Assembly (NCBI GenBank): GCA_004551945.1
Contig: SFPN01000028.1
Span: forward strand, 1-23,109
DNA length: 23,109 bases
Reading direction: 5' to 3'
Origin: Clostridiales bacterium
GTDB taxonomy: Bacteria; Bacillota; Clostridia; Oscillospirales; Oscillospiraceae
Below the pieces are notes generated by a model, which saw only the letters and a list, made by a program, of their open reading frames with translations, made no database searches and had not been told where the DNA came from. Positions 13,584 to 22,015 of this stretch are shown here, piece after piece. Position 1 is the stretch's first letter, and the number at the start of each line of letters is the position of its first letter. A program made the translations under genes and the position numbers.

Positions 13584-14456
13584 ATGAGAGATTATGTAAT
13601 TGTGACCGATTCCTGCTGTGACCTGCCCCAGGAGCTGGAGAAGGCCATGGAGCTGACGGTGATCCCTCTGTCTGTGCTCTTTGGCACCGAGCGGTTCTAT
13701 AACCGCCCCGGTGAGGGACCCGGCAGCCATGAATTTTATCAGCGGCTGTATAAGGGGGAGTCTGCCCAGACCTCTGCCCCCAACGTGGAGGAGTTCAAGT
13801 CGGCCTTCCGCCCAGTGATTCAGGGGGGGAAGGACCTGCTTTACCTGGGCTTTTCCTCTGCCCTGAGCGCCACCTATCAAAACAGCCAGCTTGCCCTGGA
13901 GGAGCTTCGGGAGGAGTATCCTGAGGCCAAGCTCTACGGGGTGGACACCCTCTGCGCCTCTCTGGGCCAGGGTCTGCTGGTGGACCTGGTGGTCCGGGAG
14001 AAGCGGGCGGGGAAGTCCCTGGAGGAGGTCCGGGACTTTGCCGAGTCCACCAAGGGCAGAATTTGCCACTGGTTCACCGTGGGCAACCTGACCCAGCTGC
14101 GCCGGGGCGGCCGCCTGTCCGCGGGGAAAGCGGTGTTCGGTTCCCTGCTCCAGGTCAAGCCCATCCTCCACGTGGACGACGAGGGCCGCCTGGTGCCGGT
14201 GGACACGGTGAAGGGACGGAAAAAGTCCATTTCCGCCCTGGTGGAGAAGATGGCAGCGCTGGCCGACCACCCGGAGGGCCAGACCGTCTATATCAGCCAC
14301 GGGGACTGCCCGGAGGACGCCCAGATCCTGGCCAACCTGGTCCGGGAGCGGTTCCCCGGGGTGAAGGAAATTCTCATCGGCGACGTGGGCCCGGTGATCG
14401 GCTCCCACAGCGGCCTGGGCACTCTGGCCCTGTTCTTCCTGGGCACCCAGCGGTAA
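13584..14456 (+). CDS. DegV-family fatty-acid-binding protein
   Basis: 290 residues, standard DegV length. The N-terminal VTDSCCDLPQE corresponds to the TDSxADL signature; TSAPNVEEF, SSALSATYQNS and CASLGQGLLV form the lipid-head pocket; LRRGGRLS and VKPILHVDDEGRLVPVDTVKGRKKS begin the second domain. DegV/FakB proteins hold a fatty acid and, with FakA kinase, present it for phosphorylation; no FakA is in this window. ATG 13584 is preferred to GTG 13575 because AAAGGAG at 13567-13573 lies 10 bp upstream. Co-transcription with a membrane PAQR protein hints at membrane lipid homeostasis (inference). Confidence 0.9.
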   Translation: MRDYVIVTDSCCDLPQELEKAMELTVIPLSVLFGTERFYNRPGEGPGSHEFYQRLYKGESAQTSAPNVEEFKSAFRPVIQGGKDLLYLGFSSALSATYQNSQLALEELREEYPEAKLYGVDTLCASLGQGLLVDLVVREKRAGKSLEEVRDFAESTKGRICHWFTVGNLTQLRRGGRLSAGKAVFGSLLQVKPILHVDDEGRLVPVDTVKGRKKSISALVEKMAALADHPEGQTVYISHGDCPEDAQILANLVRERFPGVKEILIGDVGPVIGSHSGLGTLALFFLGTQR

Positions 14457-14483
14457 ACAAACCAAATACAGAGAGAGAAAAAC

Positions 14484-14522
14484 GGACCCCCGCAAGGCCG
14501 AATGATCGGCTTGCGGGGGTCC
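14484..14522. terminator. bidirectional terminator between degV-type gene and clp gene
   Basis: A long stem, ggacccccgcaag (14484-14496) plus gccga pairing with tcggc and ttgcgggggtcc (to 14522), with one bulged G and an ATGA loop. A T-run follows on the minus strand (complement of 14475-14482), and a shorter TTTT at 14527-14530 on the plus strand. It ends both convergent units. Confidence 0.88.
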
Positions 14523-14545
14523 AATGTTTTCATCAAGAAGCAGTA

Positions 14546-16915
14546 TTACATGGAGAGAATCTTGATCTGATCCTCCTCCACCACGGCCTTCAGGGCGGTG
14601 ATGGGGTGGAGATAGCTTTCGATGATGCGGGTGGCAATGGGGTCCTCCAGATTCTTCTGGATGTACCGGCGCAGGTTCCGGGCCCCGTAGGCGGCGGAAT
14701 AGGAGTGCTTCACCAGGCAGTCCAGCACGCTGTCGTCCCAGAGGAAGGTGAGGTTTTTCTCCTTCAGCACCTGCTGGAGCTCCTTGAGCATGATCTGGGC
14801 GATGGACCGGAAGTTCTCCTCAGAGAGCTGGTTGAAGCAGACCACCTCGTCCACCCGGTTGATAAATTCCGGCCGCAGGAACTGCTGGAGGGCCTTCATG
14901 GCCTTGTCCTTGTTCTGCTCGTTGGCAGTCTTGCCGAAGCCCAGGGGGCCGGAGCTGCTCTCGCTGCCGGCGTTGGAGGTCATGATGATGACGGTGTTCT
15001 CGAAGTTCACCACCCGGCCCTGGGCGTCGGTGATGTGGCCGTCGTCCAGGATCTGCAGGAGGATGTTCAGCACGTCGGGATGGGCCTTTTCAATCTCGTC
15101 AAAGAGGATGACGGAGTAGGGCTTCCGGCGGATCTTCTCGGTGAGCTGGCCGGCTTCGTCATAGCCCACATAGCCGGGCGGGGAGCCGATGATCCGGGAG
15201 ACGCTGTGCTTCTCCATGAACTCGGACATGTCCAGGCGGATGAGGGATTCGGGGGCGTGGAACAAGTCCTCGGCCAGGCGCTTGACCAGCTCGGTCTTGC
15301 CCACGCCGGTGGAGCCCACGAAGATGAAGGAGACGGGCTTGCGCTTGGAGGAGACGCCCACCCGGTTCCGGCGGATGGCGGAGGCCACCGCGGCGATGGC
15401 CTCGTCCTGGCCCACGATGGATTCCTTCAGACGGTCCTCCAGCTTGGCCAGGCGCTCGTACTCCTGCTCCTGGATGGTGCTGGCCGGGATCTTGGTCCAC
15501 AGCTCCACCACCCGGGCCAGGCTCTCCAGGGTGAGGGCAGGGGCCTCCTGGGCTTCCAGCTCCCGCTGCTCCTGGAGCAGCTGAAGCTCCCGGCTGCGCA
15601 GCTCGGCCAGGCGCTCATAGGCCCGGTCGCCGGCGTCGGCCACCATGACCTCCCGCTCCACAGCAATGTCGTCCAGCTCCTTCTGGATCTCCATGCCCCG
15701 GGCCAGGTTCTTGTTCCGCAGGTTGGCGTCGGAGCAGGCCTCGTCGATGAGGTCGATGGCCTTGTCCGGCAGGAACCGGTCGGTAATGTATCGCTCGGAC
15801 ATGAGCACCGCCAGGCGGGCAATGTCCGGGGTGATCTTCACCTGATGGAACTGCTCGTAGTAGGGAGCCACACCCTTGATGATCTCCACCGCGTCCTCGA
15901 TGGAGGGCTCGTTCACCACCACCGGCTGGAAGCGGCGCTCCAGGGCGGAGTCCTTTTCGATATACTTCCGGTACTCGGTGAGGGTGGTGGCGCCGATCAC
16001 CTGAATCTCCCCCCGGGAGAGGGCGGGCTTCAGGATGTTGGCGGCGTTCATGGAGCCTTCGGCGTCCCCCGCGCCCACCAGGTTGTGGACCTCGTCGATC
16101 ACCAGGATGATGTTGCCCAGCTTCTTGATCTCCTCGATGAGGCCCTTCATGCGGCTTTCAAACTGGCCCCGGAACTGGGTGCCGGCCACCAGGGAGGTCA
16201 GGTCCAGCAGGTAGACTTCTTTATCTTTCAGCTTGTAAGGCACGTCCCCTTGGCAGATCTTCATGGCAAGACCCTCGGCGATGGCGGTTTTGCCCACGCC
16301 GGGCTCGCCGATGAGGCAGGGGTTGTTCTTCTGGCGGCGGTTGAGGATCTGAATGACCCGCTCCAGCTCCTGGTCCCGGCCGATCATCCGGTCCAGCTTG
16401 CCCTCGGCGGCCTTGCGGCTGAGGGAGATGCAGTGGTTTTCCAGGAACTTCCGCTTGCTCCGCTGCTTCCGGTCGCCCTTCTCCCCCTGGCCGGCGCGGC
16501 CGGATTCACCGGCGGAGCCGGAATTCTCCTGGGGGGAGTTCTCCTTGGGGGCGTTGGGGTTTGCCATGCTGCCCATCAGTTTATTTAAAAAGGGGAAGGT
16601 GGCGGTGCGGCCATCCTCTTCCTCGTCGTCATCGTCGCCGGCAGAGCCGTCCATGGCGCCGGCCAGGTTGCCCATCAGGCCCTCCAGGCTCTCCGCGCCG
16701 TCAAAGGCGGACATCATTTCGGTGGTGAGGCCCTCCAGGTCCTCGTCGCTCAGACCCATTTTCTCGATCATATCGGTGACCGGGCGGATGTTCAGCTCCC
16801 GGGCGCACTTGAGGCAAAGCCCCTCGTTCTGGCCGTTCTGGCCGTTGCTGTCCAGCCGGGTGATAAAGACCACGGCCACGTTCTTTTTGCATCTGCTGCA
16901 AAGCGTAGGTTTCAT
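14546..16915 (-). CDS. ClpC/ClpE-type AAA+ unfoldase with N-terminal zinc finger
   Basis: 789 residues. The N-terminus has a C4 zinc finger (Cys6, Cys9, Cys34, Cys37) like ClpE and McsA instead of the ClpC repeat domain, then an acidic, low-complexity linker (about 85-155). AAA-1 follows: Walker A GEPGVGKTA (203-211), Walker B ILVIDEVHN, arginine-finger region SALERRFQP. A short middle coiled coil lies at about 385-450. AAA-2 has Walker A GSTGVGKTE (534-542), Walker B VILFDEIEKA and the PEFINRVDEV sensor. The LGF tripeptide (658-660) is the ClpP-binding loop, so it probably feeds unfolded proteins to ClpP. AAGGAG is 9 bp upstream of the start. It is the last gene of the truA/cvpA run, 84 bp after cvpA. 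I see no clear CtsR or CIRCE site before it. Confidence 0.9.
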   Translation of the reverse strand: MKPTLCSRCKKNVAVVFITRLDSNGQNGQNEGLCLKCARELNIRPVTDMIEKMGLSDEDLEGLTTEMMSAFDGAESLEGLMGNLAGAMDGSAGDDDDEEEDGRTATFPFLNKLMGSMANPNAPKENSPQENSGSAGESGRAGQGEKGDRKQRSKRKFLENHCISLSRKAAEGKLDRMIGRDQELERVIQILNRRQKNNPCLIGEPGVGKTAIAEGLAMKICQGDVPYKLKDKEVYLLDLTSLVAGTQFRGQFESRMKGLIEEIKKLGNIILVIDEVHNLVGAGDAEGSMNAANILKPALSRGEIQVIGATTLTEYRKYIEKDSALERRFQPVVVNEPSIEDAVEIIKGVAPYYEQFHQVKITPDIARLAVLMSERYITDRFLPDKAIDLIDEACSDANLRNKNLARGMEIQKELDDIAVEREVMVADAGDRAYERLAELRSRELQLLQEQRELEAQEAPALTLESLARVVELWTKIPASTIQEQEYERLAKLEDRLKESIVGQDEAIAAVASAIRRNRVGVSSKRKPVSFIFVGSTGVGKTELVKRLAEDLFHAPESLIRLDMSEFMEKHSVSRIIGSPPGYVGYDEAGQLTEKIRRKPYSVILFDEIEKAHPDVLNILLQILDDGHITDAQGRVVNFENTVIIMTSNAGSESSSGPLGFGKTANEQNKDKAMKALQQFLRPEFINRVDEVVCFNQLSEENFRSIAQIMLKELQQVLKEKNLTFLWDDSVLDCLVKHSYSAAYGARNLRRYIQKNLEDPIATRIIESYLHPITALKAVVEEDQIKILSM

Positions 16916-16999
16916 AGGCGTTCACTCCTTCGTGGGGCGTCATTTGCTGCCCATCGTAACATGGTTTTGTGAATTGGGTGTGAATGGCGGGCAGGAAAG

Positions 17000-17506
17000 T
17001 TATCCCCCCGTCAGGGAAAGCAGCGGCAGGGTGTTCAGCAGGGCGAGAACCCGGCTCTGGGCTGCTACCTCCGGCGGAATCCAGACCAGCAGGTCGCAGA
17101 GAACCCATTGGGCCACCAGCAGGATCAGAACGCCCTTCACCAGGCCCAGCAGACCGCCCAGGGCCTTGTTGAGAAAGTGCAGCACCGGGAGCTTTGCCAC
17201 CAGGTTCAGGGCGTGGCAGAGAAGCTTCCACACCAGCTGCACCCCCACAAAGCCCACCAGGAACAGGATGGCCTTGGCGGCCAGGGCGGAGGCGGCGTCC
17301 AGATGGCCGGTAAAGAGGGGGGCCAGCTGATCCTGCAGGGGCTGGAAACCGTGGACTGCCAGATACCAGCCGCCCACCAGACCCAGCACCACAGACAGCA
17401 GGGAGCAGAGGGTGAGGATCAGCCCCCGGCGCATCCCCATGGCAAACCAGTAAACCAGCAGAACCAGCAGGACGAGGTCCAGCAGGAGAGAGGCGGTGAG
17501 GGTCAT
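17000..17506 (-). CDS. CvpA family membrane protein
   Basis: 168 residues with four membrane segments (about 4-24, 29-48, 75-100 and 112-135). The sequence follows the CvpA pattern: a start like LLLDLVLLVLLVYWFAMGMRRGLI, then an N-K-A-L-G-G-L-L-G-L-V-K-G signature at about residues 112-124. CvpA proteins are linked to colicin V production in E. coli and to envelope stress; the molecular role is not established. Its ATG overlaps the preceding stop by 4 bp (ATGA), so it is translated with the DUF5711 gene. Confidence 0.85.
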   Translation of the reverse strand: MTLTASLLLDLVLLVLLVYWFAMGMRRGLILTLCSLLSVVLGLVGGWYLAVHGFQPLQDQLAPLFTGHLDAASALAAKAILFLVGFVGVQLVWKLLCHALNLVAKLPVLHFLNKALGGLLGLVKGVLILLVAQWVLCDLLVWIPPEVAAQSRVLALLNTLPLLSLTGG

Positions 17507-18678
17507 TGTGCTTCCTCCTCCGTGGTGTTGTCAATCTTGTCGCCGGAGGGGTAGTACAGGGTCACCGAGGCGCTGCTCACCAGGGCCACGCTGCCGTCCT
17601 GGTAGAGGGCCAGGTTGCGGATGCCCTTCTGGTTGGGCTCGGCGATGTACTTGTCCAGCTTCCGCCCGGCGGTGATGATGTCGCCGGTGGTGAGCAGGGC
17701 CACGTCATGGCCCCGGGCGGCCAGGGCCATGGCCTGCCCCTCCACCTCCAGGCGGTCGTACTCCTTGCCGTTGTCGTCCACGGTGACCAGGGTGCCCGCG
17801 CTGCCCGAGGCGGAGCGGGACAGGAAGAGGGCGGCAAAGTCGTCCCCCTGGAGGGAGCCCATTTTCAGGTACTCCCCGCCGTAGTCGTAGCTGGCGGTGA
17901 TGACCGCGCTGGAGTCCAGAATCAGCAGGCTCTCGTCGCCCAGAATCCAGCACTTGCCGCTGCTGAGGATGGACAGGACCACGTTGGAGCCCAGGGAGAC
18001 CTCCCGGGTGGGTTCCTCCCGGGAGGAGAAGGTGTAGTAGAGCAGGGTGTTCTCAAAGGTGCCCTCGGCCTGGCCCGGGGAGACCAGGTAGACCCCCCGG
18101 CAGTCGGGGGTGACCACCGCGTCGGAAATGTACCGGCTGGACAGGCGGATGGTGAGCACCGCCTCAAAGTCGGGGTTATAGACCGTCACAACAGCCTTGT
18201 AGCCGCTGACCTTGCTGGTCACGGCGACCCAGCCCTTGTCATTGACGGTGGCGCAGAGAAGGGACTCCTCCGAGGGAAGGGTCAGCTCGTTTTCCAGGTG
18301 ATCCTTGGCGACCACCTTCAGCTGCTGGCCGCCCACGTCATAGACCACGGCGTAGTCCCCGGCGGCGTTCAGGGCGGGGGAAGTCATGGACACGCTCTCC
18401 TTCATCTGGAGGGTGCCTGAGGGGGAGAACACCTGGATCTGACTCTGGGTGCAGATGAGCAGGTTGTCGTCCATGCCCAGAAAGAGGCTGTTGGCCTGGG
18501 CGTTGTGGGCGAAGTCCTCCTGGCTGTAGGCGCTGCTGATCCGGCGGAACACCGAGGCGGTGTTGTCCCGGAACACTGTGGCGGCCAGCAGGCCGAAGAG
18601 CACCACGGCCGCCAGCACCAAGATCAGCACCCGCTGCCGGCGGGTGAGAGAAGTTTTCAGGGTTTCCAGTTTGCGCAT
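17503..18678 (-). CDS. DUF5711 family protein, membrane-anchored beta-propeller
   Basis: 391 residues. A basic start (MRKLETLKTSLTRRQR) precedes one membrane helix (about 17-35). The rest is extracytoplasmic, with repeated short beta-strand units such as LLICTQSQIQVFSPSG, YAVVYDVGGQQLKVV, KVSGYKAVVTVYNPDFE and LLILDSSAVITASYDYGGEY, as in WD- or PQQ-like propellers. DUF5711 is a clostridial family of unknown function. ATG 18678 is chosen because GGAGG lies 6 bp upstream; the longer open frame reaching 18888 is an out-of-frame reading of truA. The start overlaps the truA end by 22 bp and the stop overlaps cvpA by 4 bp. Confidence 0.82.
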   Translation of the reverse strand: MRKLETLKTSLTRRQRVLILVLAAVVLFGLLAATVFRDNTASVFRRISSAYSQEDFAHNAQANSLFLGMDDNLLICTQSQIQVFSPSGTLQMKESVSMTSPALNAAGDYAVVYDVGGQQLKVVAKDHLENELTLPSEESLLCATVNDKGWVAVTSKVSGYKAVVTVYNPDFEAVLTIRLSSRYISDAVVTPDCRGVYLVSPGQAEGTFENTLLYYTFSSREEPTREVSLGSNVVLSILSSGKCWILGDESLLILDSSAVITASYDYGGEYLKMGSLQGDDFAALFLSRSASGSAGTLVTVDDNGKEYDRLEVEGQAMALAARGHDVALLTTGDIITAGRKLDKYIAEPNQKGIRNLALYQDGSVALVSSASVTLYYPSGDKIDNTTEEEAQ

Positions 18679-19445
18679 AGTAAGCCTCCGGAATAGGGCA
18701 GATCTGGGATTGGGTACCAGAGATTGGTCATGTAAAGCCCCTGGGGCGGGGCGGTGGGGCCTGCGTCGGTGCGGTTGCGTCCCTCCAGCAGCGCGGGGAT
18801 CTGGTCGGGGGAAATCTTCCCTTCCGAGGCGTAGACGCAGGTGCCCACCATGGCGCGGACCATGTTGTAGAGAAAGCCGTCGGCGCACACCCGGCAGGAG
18901 ATCAGGTTCCCCTCCCGCTGGATGTCAAAGTAGTGGACGGTGCGGACGGTGGTCTTGGTTTCCGTGCCCACCGAGCGGACGCAGGCAAAGTCGTGGGTGC
19001 CCACAAAGCAGGAGGCGGCCGCCTGCATCACCTGTTCGTCCAGGTGCTTGGGATAAAACCACACCCGGTTGACCAGAAAGGCGTTCCGGATGCGGGAGTT
19101 GTAGATCCGATAGGTGTATTCCTTTTTCAGGCAGCTGCCGATGGCGTTGAAGTCCTCGGGCACGTCCACCGCGTGGGTCACCACAATGTCCCCCGGCAGG
19201 CGGGTGTTCACCGCCAGGGGGATGCGGTCGCAGGGAATGGTGGAGGTGGTGCGGAAGTTGGCCACATACCGCTCCGCGTGGACCCCTGCGTCGGTGCGGC
19301 CGGCCCCGGTGCATTTCACCGGGTGGCACACGATATGGGCCAGGGCCTTTTCCAGGGTCTCGGCCACGGTGACGTCCCGCTTCTGGACCTGCCAGCCGTG
19401 GTAGGCGGTGCCGTCGTACATGAGGGTGAGAGCAATGTTTCGCAT
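18657..19445 (-). CDS. truA: tRNA pseudouridine synthase A
   Basis: 262 residues. TruA isomerises uridines 38-40 of the tRNA anticodon stem. The N-terminal LTLMYDGTAYHGWQVQ, the catalytic GAGRTDAGVHA with Asp52, KKEYTYRIYNS, and the C-terminal FLYNMVRAMVGTC are all in place and correctly spaced, so the enzyme looks intact. AAGGAGG precedes ATG 19445, 9 bp after the ecfT stop codon. The ecfA1-ecfA2-ecfT-truA order is common in Firmicutes. Confidence 0.96.
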   Translation of the reverse strand: MRNIALTLMYDGTAYHGWQVQKRDVTVAETLEKALAHIVCHPVKCTGAGRTDAGVHAERYVANFRTTSTIPCDRIPLAVNTRLPGDIVVTHAVDVPEDFNAIGSCLKKEYTYRIYNSRIRNAFLVNRVWFYPKHLDEQVMQAAASCFVGTHDFACVRSVGTETKTTVRTVHYFDIQREGNLISCRVCADGFLYNMVRAMVGTCVYASEGKISPDQIPALLEGRNRTDAGPTAPPQGLYMTNLWYPIPDLPYSGGLLCANWKP

Positions 19446-19454
19446 AGCGCCTCC

Positions 19455-20261
19455 TTACAGGCCGAAGTATCGCAGCACGCAGACCCCTGCCAGCAGGACG
19501 AGGCTGAAGAGGATGCAGACCCAGTCCCGGCCTGCCATGGTCAGCTGGCGCATCCGGGTGCGGCCCTCGTCCCCGTGGTAGCAGCGGCACTCCATGGCCA
19601 CCGCCAGCTCCTCCGCCCGGCGGAAGGAGGAGATAAACAGGGGAATGAGAATGGGGATCAGGGCCTTGGCCTTCTGCATGAGGTTGCCGGTGTCAAAGTC
19701 CGCGCCCCGGGCCTTCTGGGCGGCGATGATCTTGTCGGTCTCCTGAATCAGGTTGGGGATAAACCGCAGGGCAATGCTCATCATCATGGACAGCTCATGG
19801 ACGGGGAAGTTGACCTTTTTCAGGGGCCGCAGCAGCCGCTCCAGGCCGTCGGTGAGGACGATGGGGGAGGTGGTGTAGGTCAGCAGCAGGGTGCAGGCCA
19901 AGAGCATCAGGATGCGCAGCACCATAAAGCCCGCCTTCCACAGACCTTCCCGGGTGATGGTGAAGATGCCGAAGGACCACAGGGGCGTGCCAGGGGTGTA
20001 GAACAAGTTTAGGATGGCCGCAAAGACCACGATAAAGAGGATGGGCTTTAATCCCTTCAGATAGGCCTTGGGCTGGATGCGGGAGATGCCGATGAGAATG
20101 AGCAGCACCGCCAGCACCAGACCGTAGGACACCAGGTGCTTGCACAGGAAGATGGCCACAATGAACAGCACGGTGAAAATGAGCTTGGACCGGGGGTCCA
20201 ACCGGTGAATGAGGGAGTTTCCGGGGAAATACTGCCCCAGGGTGATGTCTTTCAGTGCCAT
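19455..20261 (-). CDS. ecfT: energy-coupling factor transporter transmembrane protein EcfT
   Basis: 268 residues with about five to six membrane segments (from around 27 to 265). EcfT couples the two ATPases to interchangeable substrate-binding S proteins. The N-terminal GQYFPGNSLIHRLDPRSKL is typical, and two cytoplasmic coupling motifs are visible: AQKARGADFD (ARG at 184-186) and AVAMECRCYHG (about 220-230), the second in the CRC form. It follows ecfA2 with the stop and start codons directly adjacent. No S component lies in the window, fitting a group II module that serves several vitamins. Confidence 0.93.
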   Translation of the reverse strand: MALKDITLGQYFPGNSLIHRLDPRSKLIFTVLFIVAIFLCKHLVSYGLVLAVLLILIGISRIQPKAYLKGLKPILFIVVFAAILNLFYTPGTPLWSFGIFTITREGLWKAGFMVLRILMLLACTLLLTYTTSPIVLTDGLERLLRPLKKVNFPVHELSMMMSIALRFIPNLIQETDKIIAAQKARGADFDTGNLMQKAKALIPILIPLFISSFRRAEELAVAMECRCYHGDEGRTRMRQLTMAGRDWVCILFSLVLLAGVCVLRYFGL

Positions 20262-21128
20262 TTATACGCCCTCCTTCCCGCGGTATGCCTTGAGGAAGGC
20301 TTCCTTAGCCTGCTCCACGGTGTACACCGCGGGGTCAATGTCCACCCCCAGGGCCCGCACCCGGGAGAAGACCCGGTTCATGGCGGGCACGGCCAGGCCC
20401 AGCGCCTCCAGGTCGGTTCCGTGGGCAAAGACCTCCCGGGGGGTGCCCACATAGGGGAGGGTGCCGTTGCTCACCACCACCAGCCGGTCGGTGAGCCGGG
20501 CCACGTCCTCCATGGAGTGGCTCACAAAGACGATGGTGGCGCCGTTGGCCCGGCGGTAAGCCTCGATGTTTTCCAGAATGCTGGCAGCCCCTGCCGGGTC
20601 CAGGCCGGCGGTGGGCTCGTCCAGAATGAGGACCTTGGGCTCCATGGCGATCACCCCGGCGATGGCCACCCGCCGCTTCTGACCACCGGAGAGCTCAAAG
20701 GGGGAGCGCTGGAGCACCTGGTCGGACAGACCGGCAAACGCCGCCGCCCGGCGGACCCGCCGGTCGATCTCCCCCTCCTCCAGCTTCATGTTCCGGGGGC
20801 CGAAGGCGATGTCCTTGTACACCGTGTCCTCAAACAGCTGATACTCGGGATACTGAAACACCAGCCCCACCCGGAAGCGGATGCTGTGGGTGAGGGCCTT
20901 GCTGCTCCAAATATCCTGGCCCTGGAAGAGGACCTGGCCGGAGGTGGGGCGCATCAGGCCGTTGAGGTGCTGGATCAGGGTGGATTTCCCCGAGCCGGTG
21001 CGGCCGATGATGCCCAGATACTCCCCTTCGTAGATGTCCAGGCTGATGTTGTCCAGGGCGGTCTGCTGGAAGGGGGTGTTGGGGCTGTAGATATGGGTCA
21101 GGTTTTTGATTTCAATGATCGGTTCCAC
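20262..21128 (-). CDS. ecfA2: energy-coupling factor transporter ATPase EcfA2
   Basis: 288 residues from GTG 21128. An ABC ATPase with Walker A GRTGSGKST (about 42-50), Q-loop LVFQYPEYQL, signature LSGGQKRRVAIAG, Walker B VLILDEPTAGLDP and the H-switch FVSHSMED. The YSPNTPFQQTALDNISL start is typical of EcfA2. I prefer GTG 21128 because AGAGGA lies 10 bp upstream; the longer reading to 21191 would add 21 unfamiliar residues overlapping ecfA1. With EcfA1 it forms the ATPase heterodimer under EcfT. Confidence 0.92.
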   Translation of the reverse strand: MEPIIEIKNLTHIYSPNTPFQQTALDNISLDIYEGEYLGIIGRTGSGKSTLIQHLNGLMRPTSGQVLFQGQDIWSSKALTHSIRFRVGLVFQYPEYQLFEDTVYKDIAFGPRNMKLEEGEIDRRVRRAAAFAGLSDQVLQRSPFELSGGQKRRVAIAGVIAMEPKVLILDEPTAGLDPAGAASILENIEAYRRANGATIVFVSHSMEDVARLTDRLVVVSNGTLPYVGTPREVFAHGTDLEALGLAVPAMNRVFSRVRALGVDIDPAVYTVEQAKEAFLKAYRGKEGV

Positions 21129-21154
21129 AGTTGTATCTTCCTCTTTTGTCGGTA

Positions 21155-22000
21155 TCACGGGCGCAGCAGCCCGGCGAGCACAGAGGCGCACGCCTCGTCG
21201 CTGAGGGCGTCCAGGGGGACGGACAGTCCGCTTTTGCGCAGCTCGTAGAGCAGGGCCACCGTTTCCGGCACGGCCAGGCCGGAGGCGCGCAGGGTCTCCA
21301 CATGCTGGAACACCTCCTTGGGGGGGCCGTCGTCAATGATTTTCCCCCCGGCCATGACGATGAGCCGCTGAGCCTGGGCGGCCTCGTCCATGTGGTGGGT
21401 GATGAGCACCACGGTGATGCCGTATTTCTCGTTGAGGGTGCGGATGGTGTCCACGGTCTCCCGCCGGCCCACCGGGTCCAGCATGGCGGTGGCCTCGTCC
21501 AGGACGATGCAACGGGGCATCATGGCGATGATGCCGGCGATGGCCACCCGCTGCTTCTGGCCGCCGGAGAGCAGATGGGGGGAGTGCTCCCGCAGGTCGT
21601 ACATGCCCACCATTTTCAGGGCCCGGTCCACCCGCTCCCGGATCTCCTGGGGAGGAATACCCATGTTCTCCGGGCCGAAGGCTACGTCCTCTTCCACCAC
21701 GCTGGCTACGATCTGGTTGTCCGGGTTCTGAAAGACCATGCCCACCTTTCCCCGGATGTCCAGCAGGTTGTCCGGGTCAGAGGTGTCCAGCCCGTCCACC
21801 CAGAGCTTGCCTTGGGTGGGGGTGAGCAGGGCGTTGATATGCTTGGCCAGGGTGGACTTCCCCGAGCCGTTGTGGCCCAGAATGGCCACGAAGGAGCCTG
21901 CCTCGATCTCCAGGTTAATGTTGTCCAGCACCGGGGGATGGCCCGCCGGCTCGTCCGGATAGGAGAAGGTCAGGTTTTCCGCTTTGATGATTGCACGCAT
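21155..22000 (-). CDS. ecfA1: energy-coupling factor transporter ATPase EcfA1
   Basis: 281 residues with a complete ABC ATPase: Walker A GHNGSGKST (about 42-50), Q-loop MVFQNPDNQI, signature LSGGQKQRVAIAG, Walker B CIVLDEATAMLDP, H-switch LITHHMDE. The Q-loop NPDNQ and DEATAMLDP forms are typical of EcfA1. It starts 15 bp after the methyltransferase stop, with GAGG 9 bp upstream of ATG 22000. Its stop lies 26 bp before the chosen ecfA2 start. Confidence 0.93.
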   Translation of the reverse strand: MRAIIKAENLTFSYPDEPAGHPPVLDNINLEIEAGSFVAILGHNGSGKSTLAKHINALLTPTQGKLWVDGLDTSDPDNLLDIRGKVGMVFQNPDNQIVASVVEEDVAFGPENMGIPPQEIRERVDRALKMVGMYDLREHSPHLLSGGQKQRVAIAGIIAMMPRCIVLDEATAMLDPVGRRETVDTIRTLNEKYGITVVLITHHMDEAAQAQRLIVMAGGKIIDDGPPKEVFQHVETLRASGLAVPETVALLYELRKSGLSVPLDALSDEACASVLAGLLRP

Positions 22001-22015
22001 AGAGATTCTACCTCG

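Noticed and set aside
14063..16588. 841-residue plus-strand open frame opposite the Clp ATPase gene
   Set aside because: Its translation is low-complexity Gly/Val/His/Leu-rich, has no family motif, and lies antisense to a well-supported ClpC/ClpE gene. It is a by-product of GC-biased codons.
18679..18888. N-terminal extension of the DUF5711 gene
   Set aside because: It is an out-of-frame reading of truA with Arg/Pro-rich content. The ribosome binding site and membrane helix support the start at 18678.
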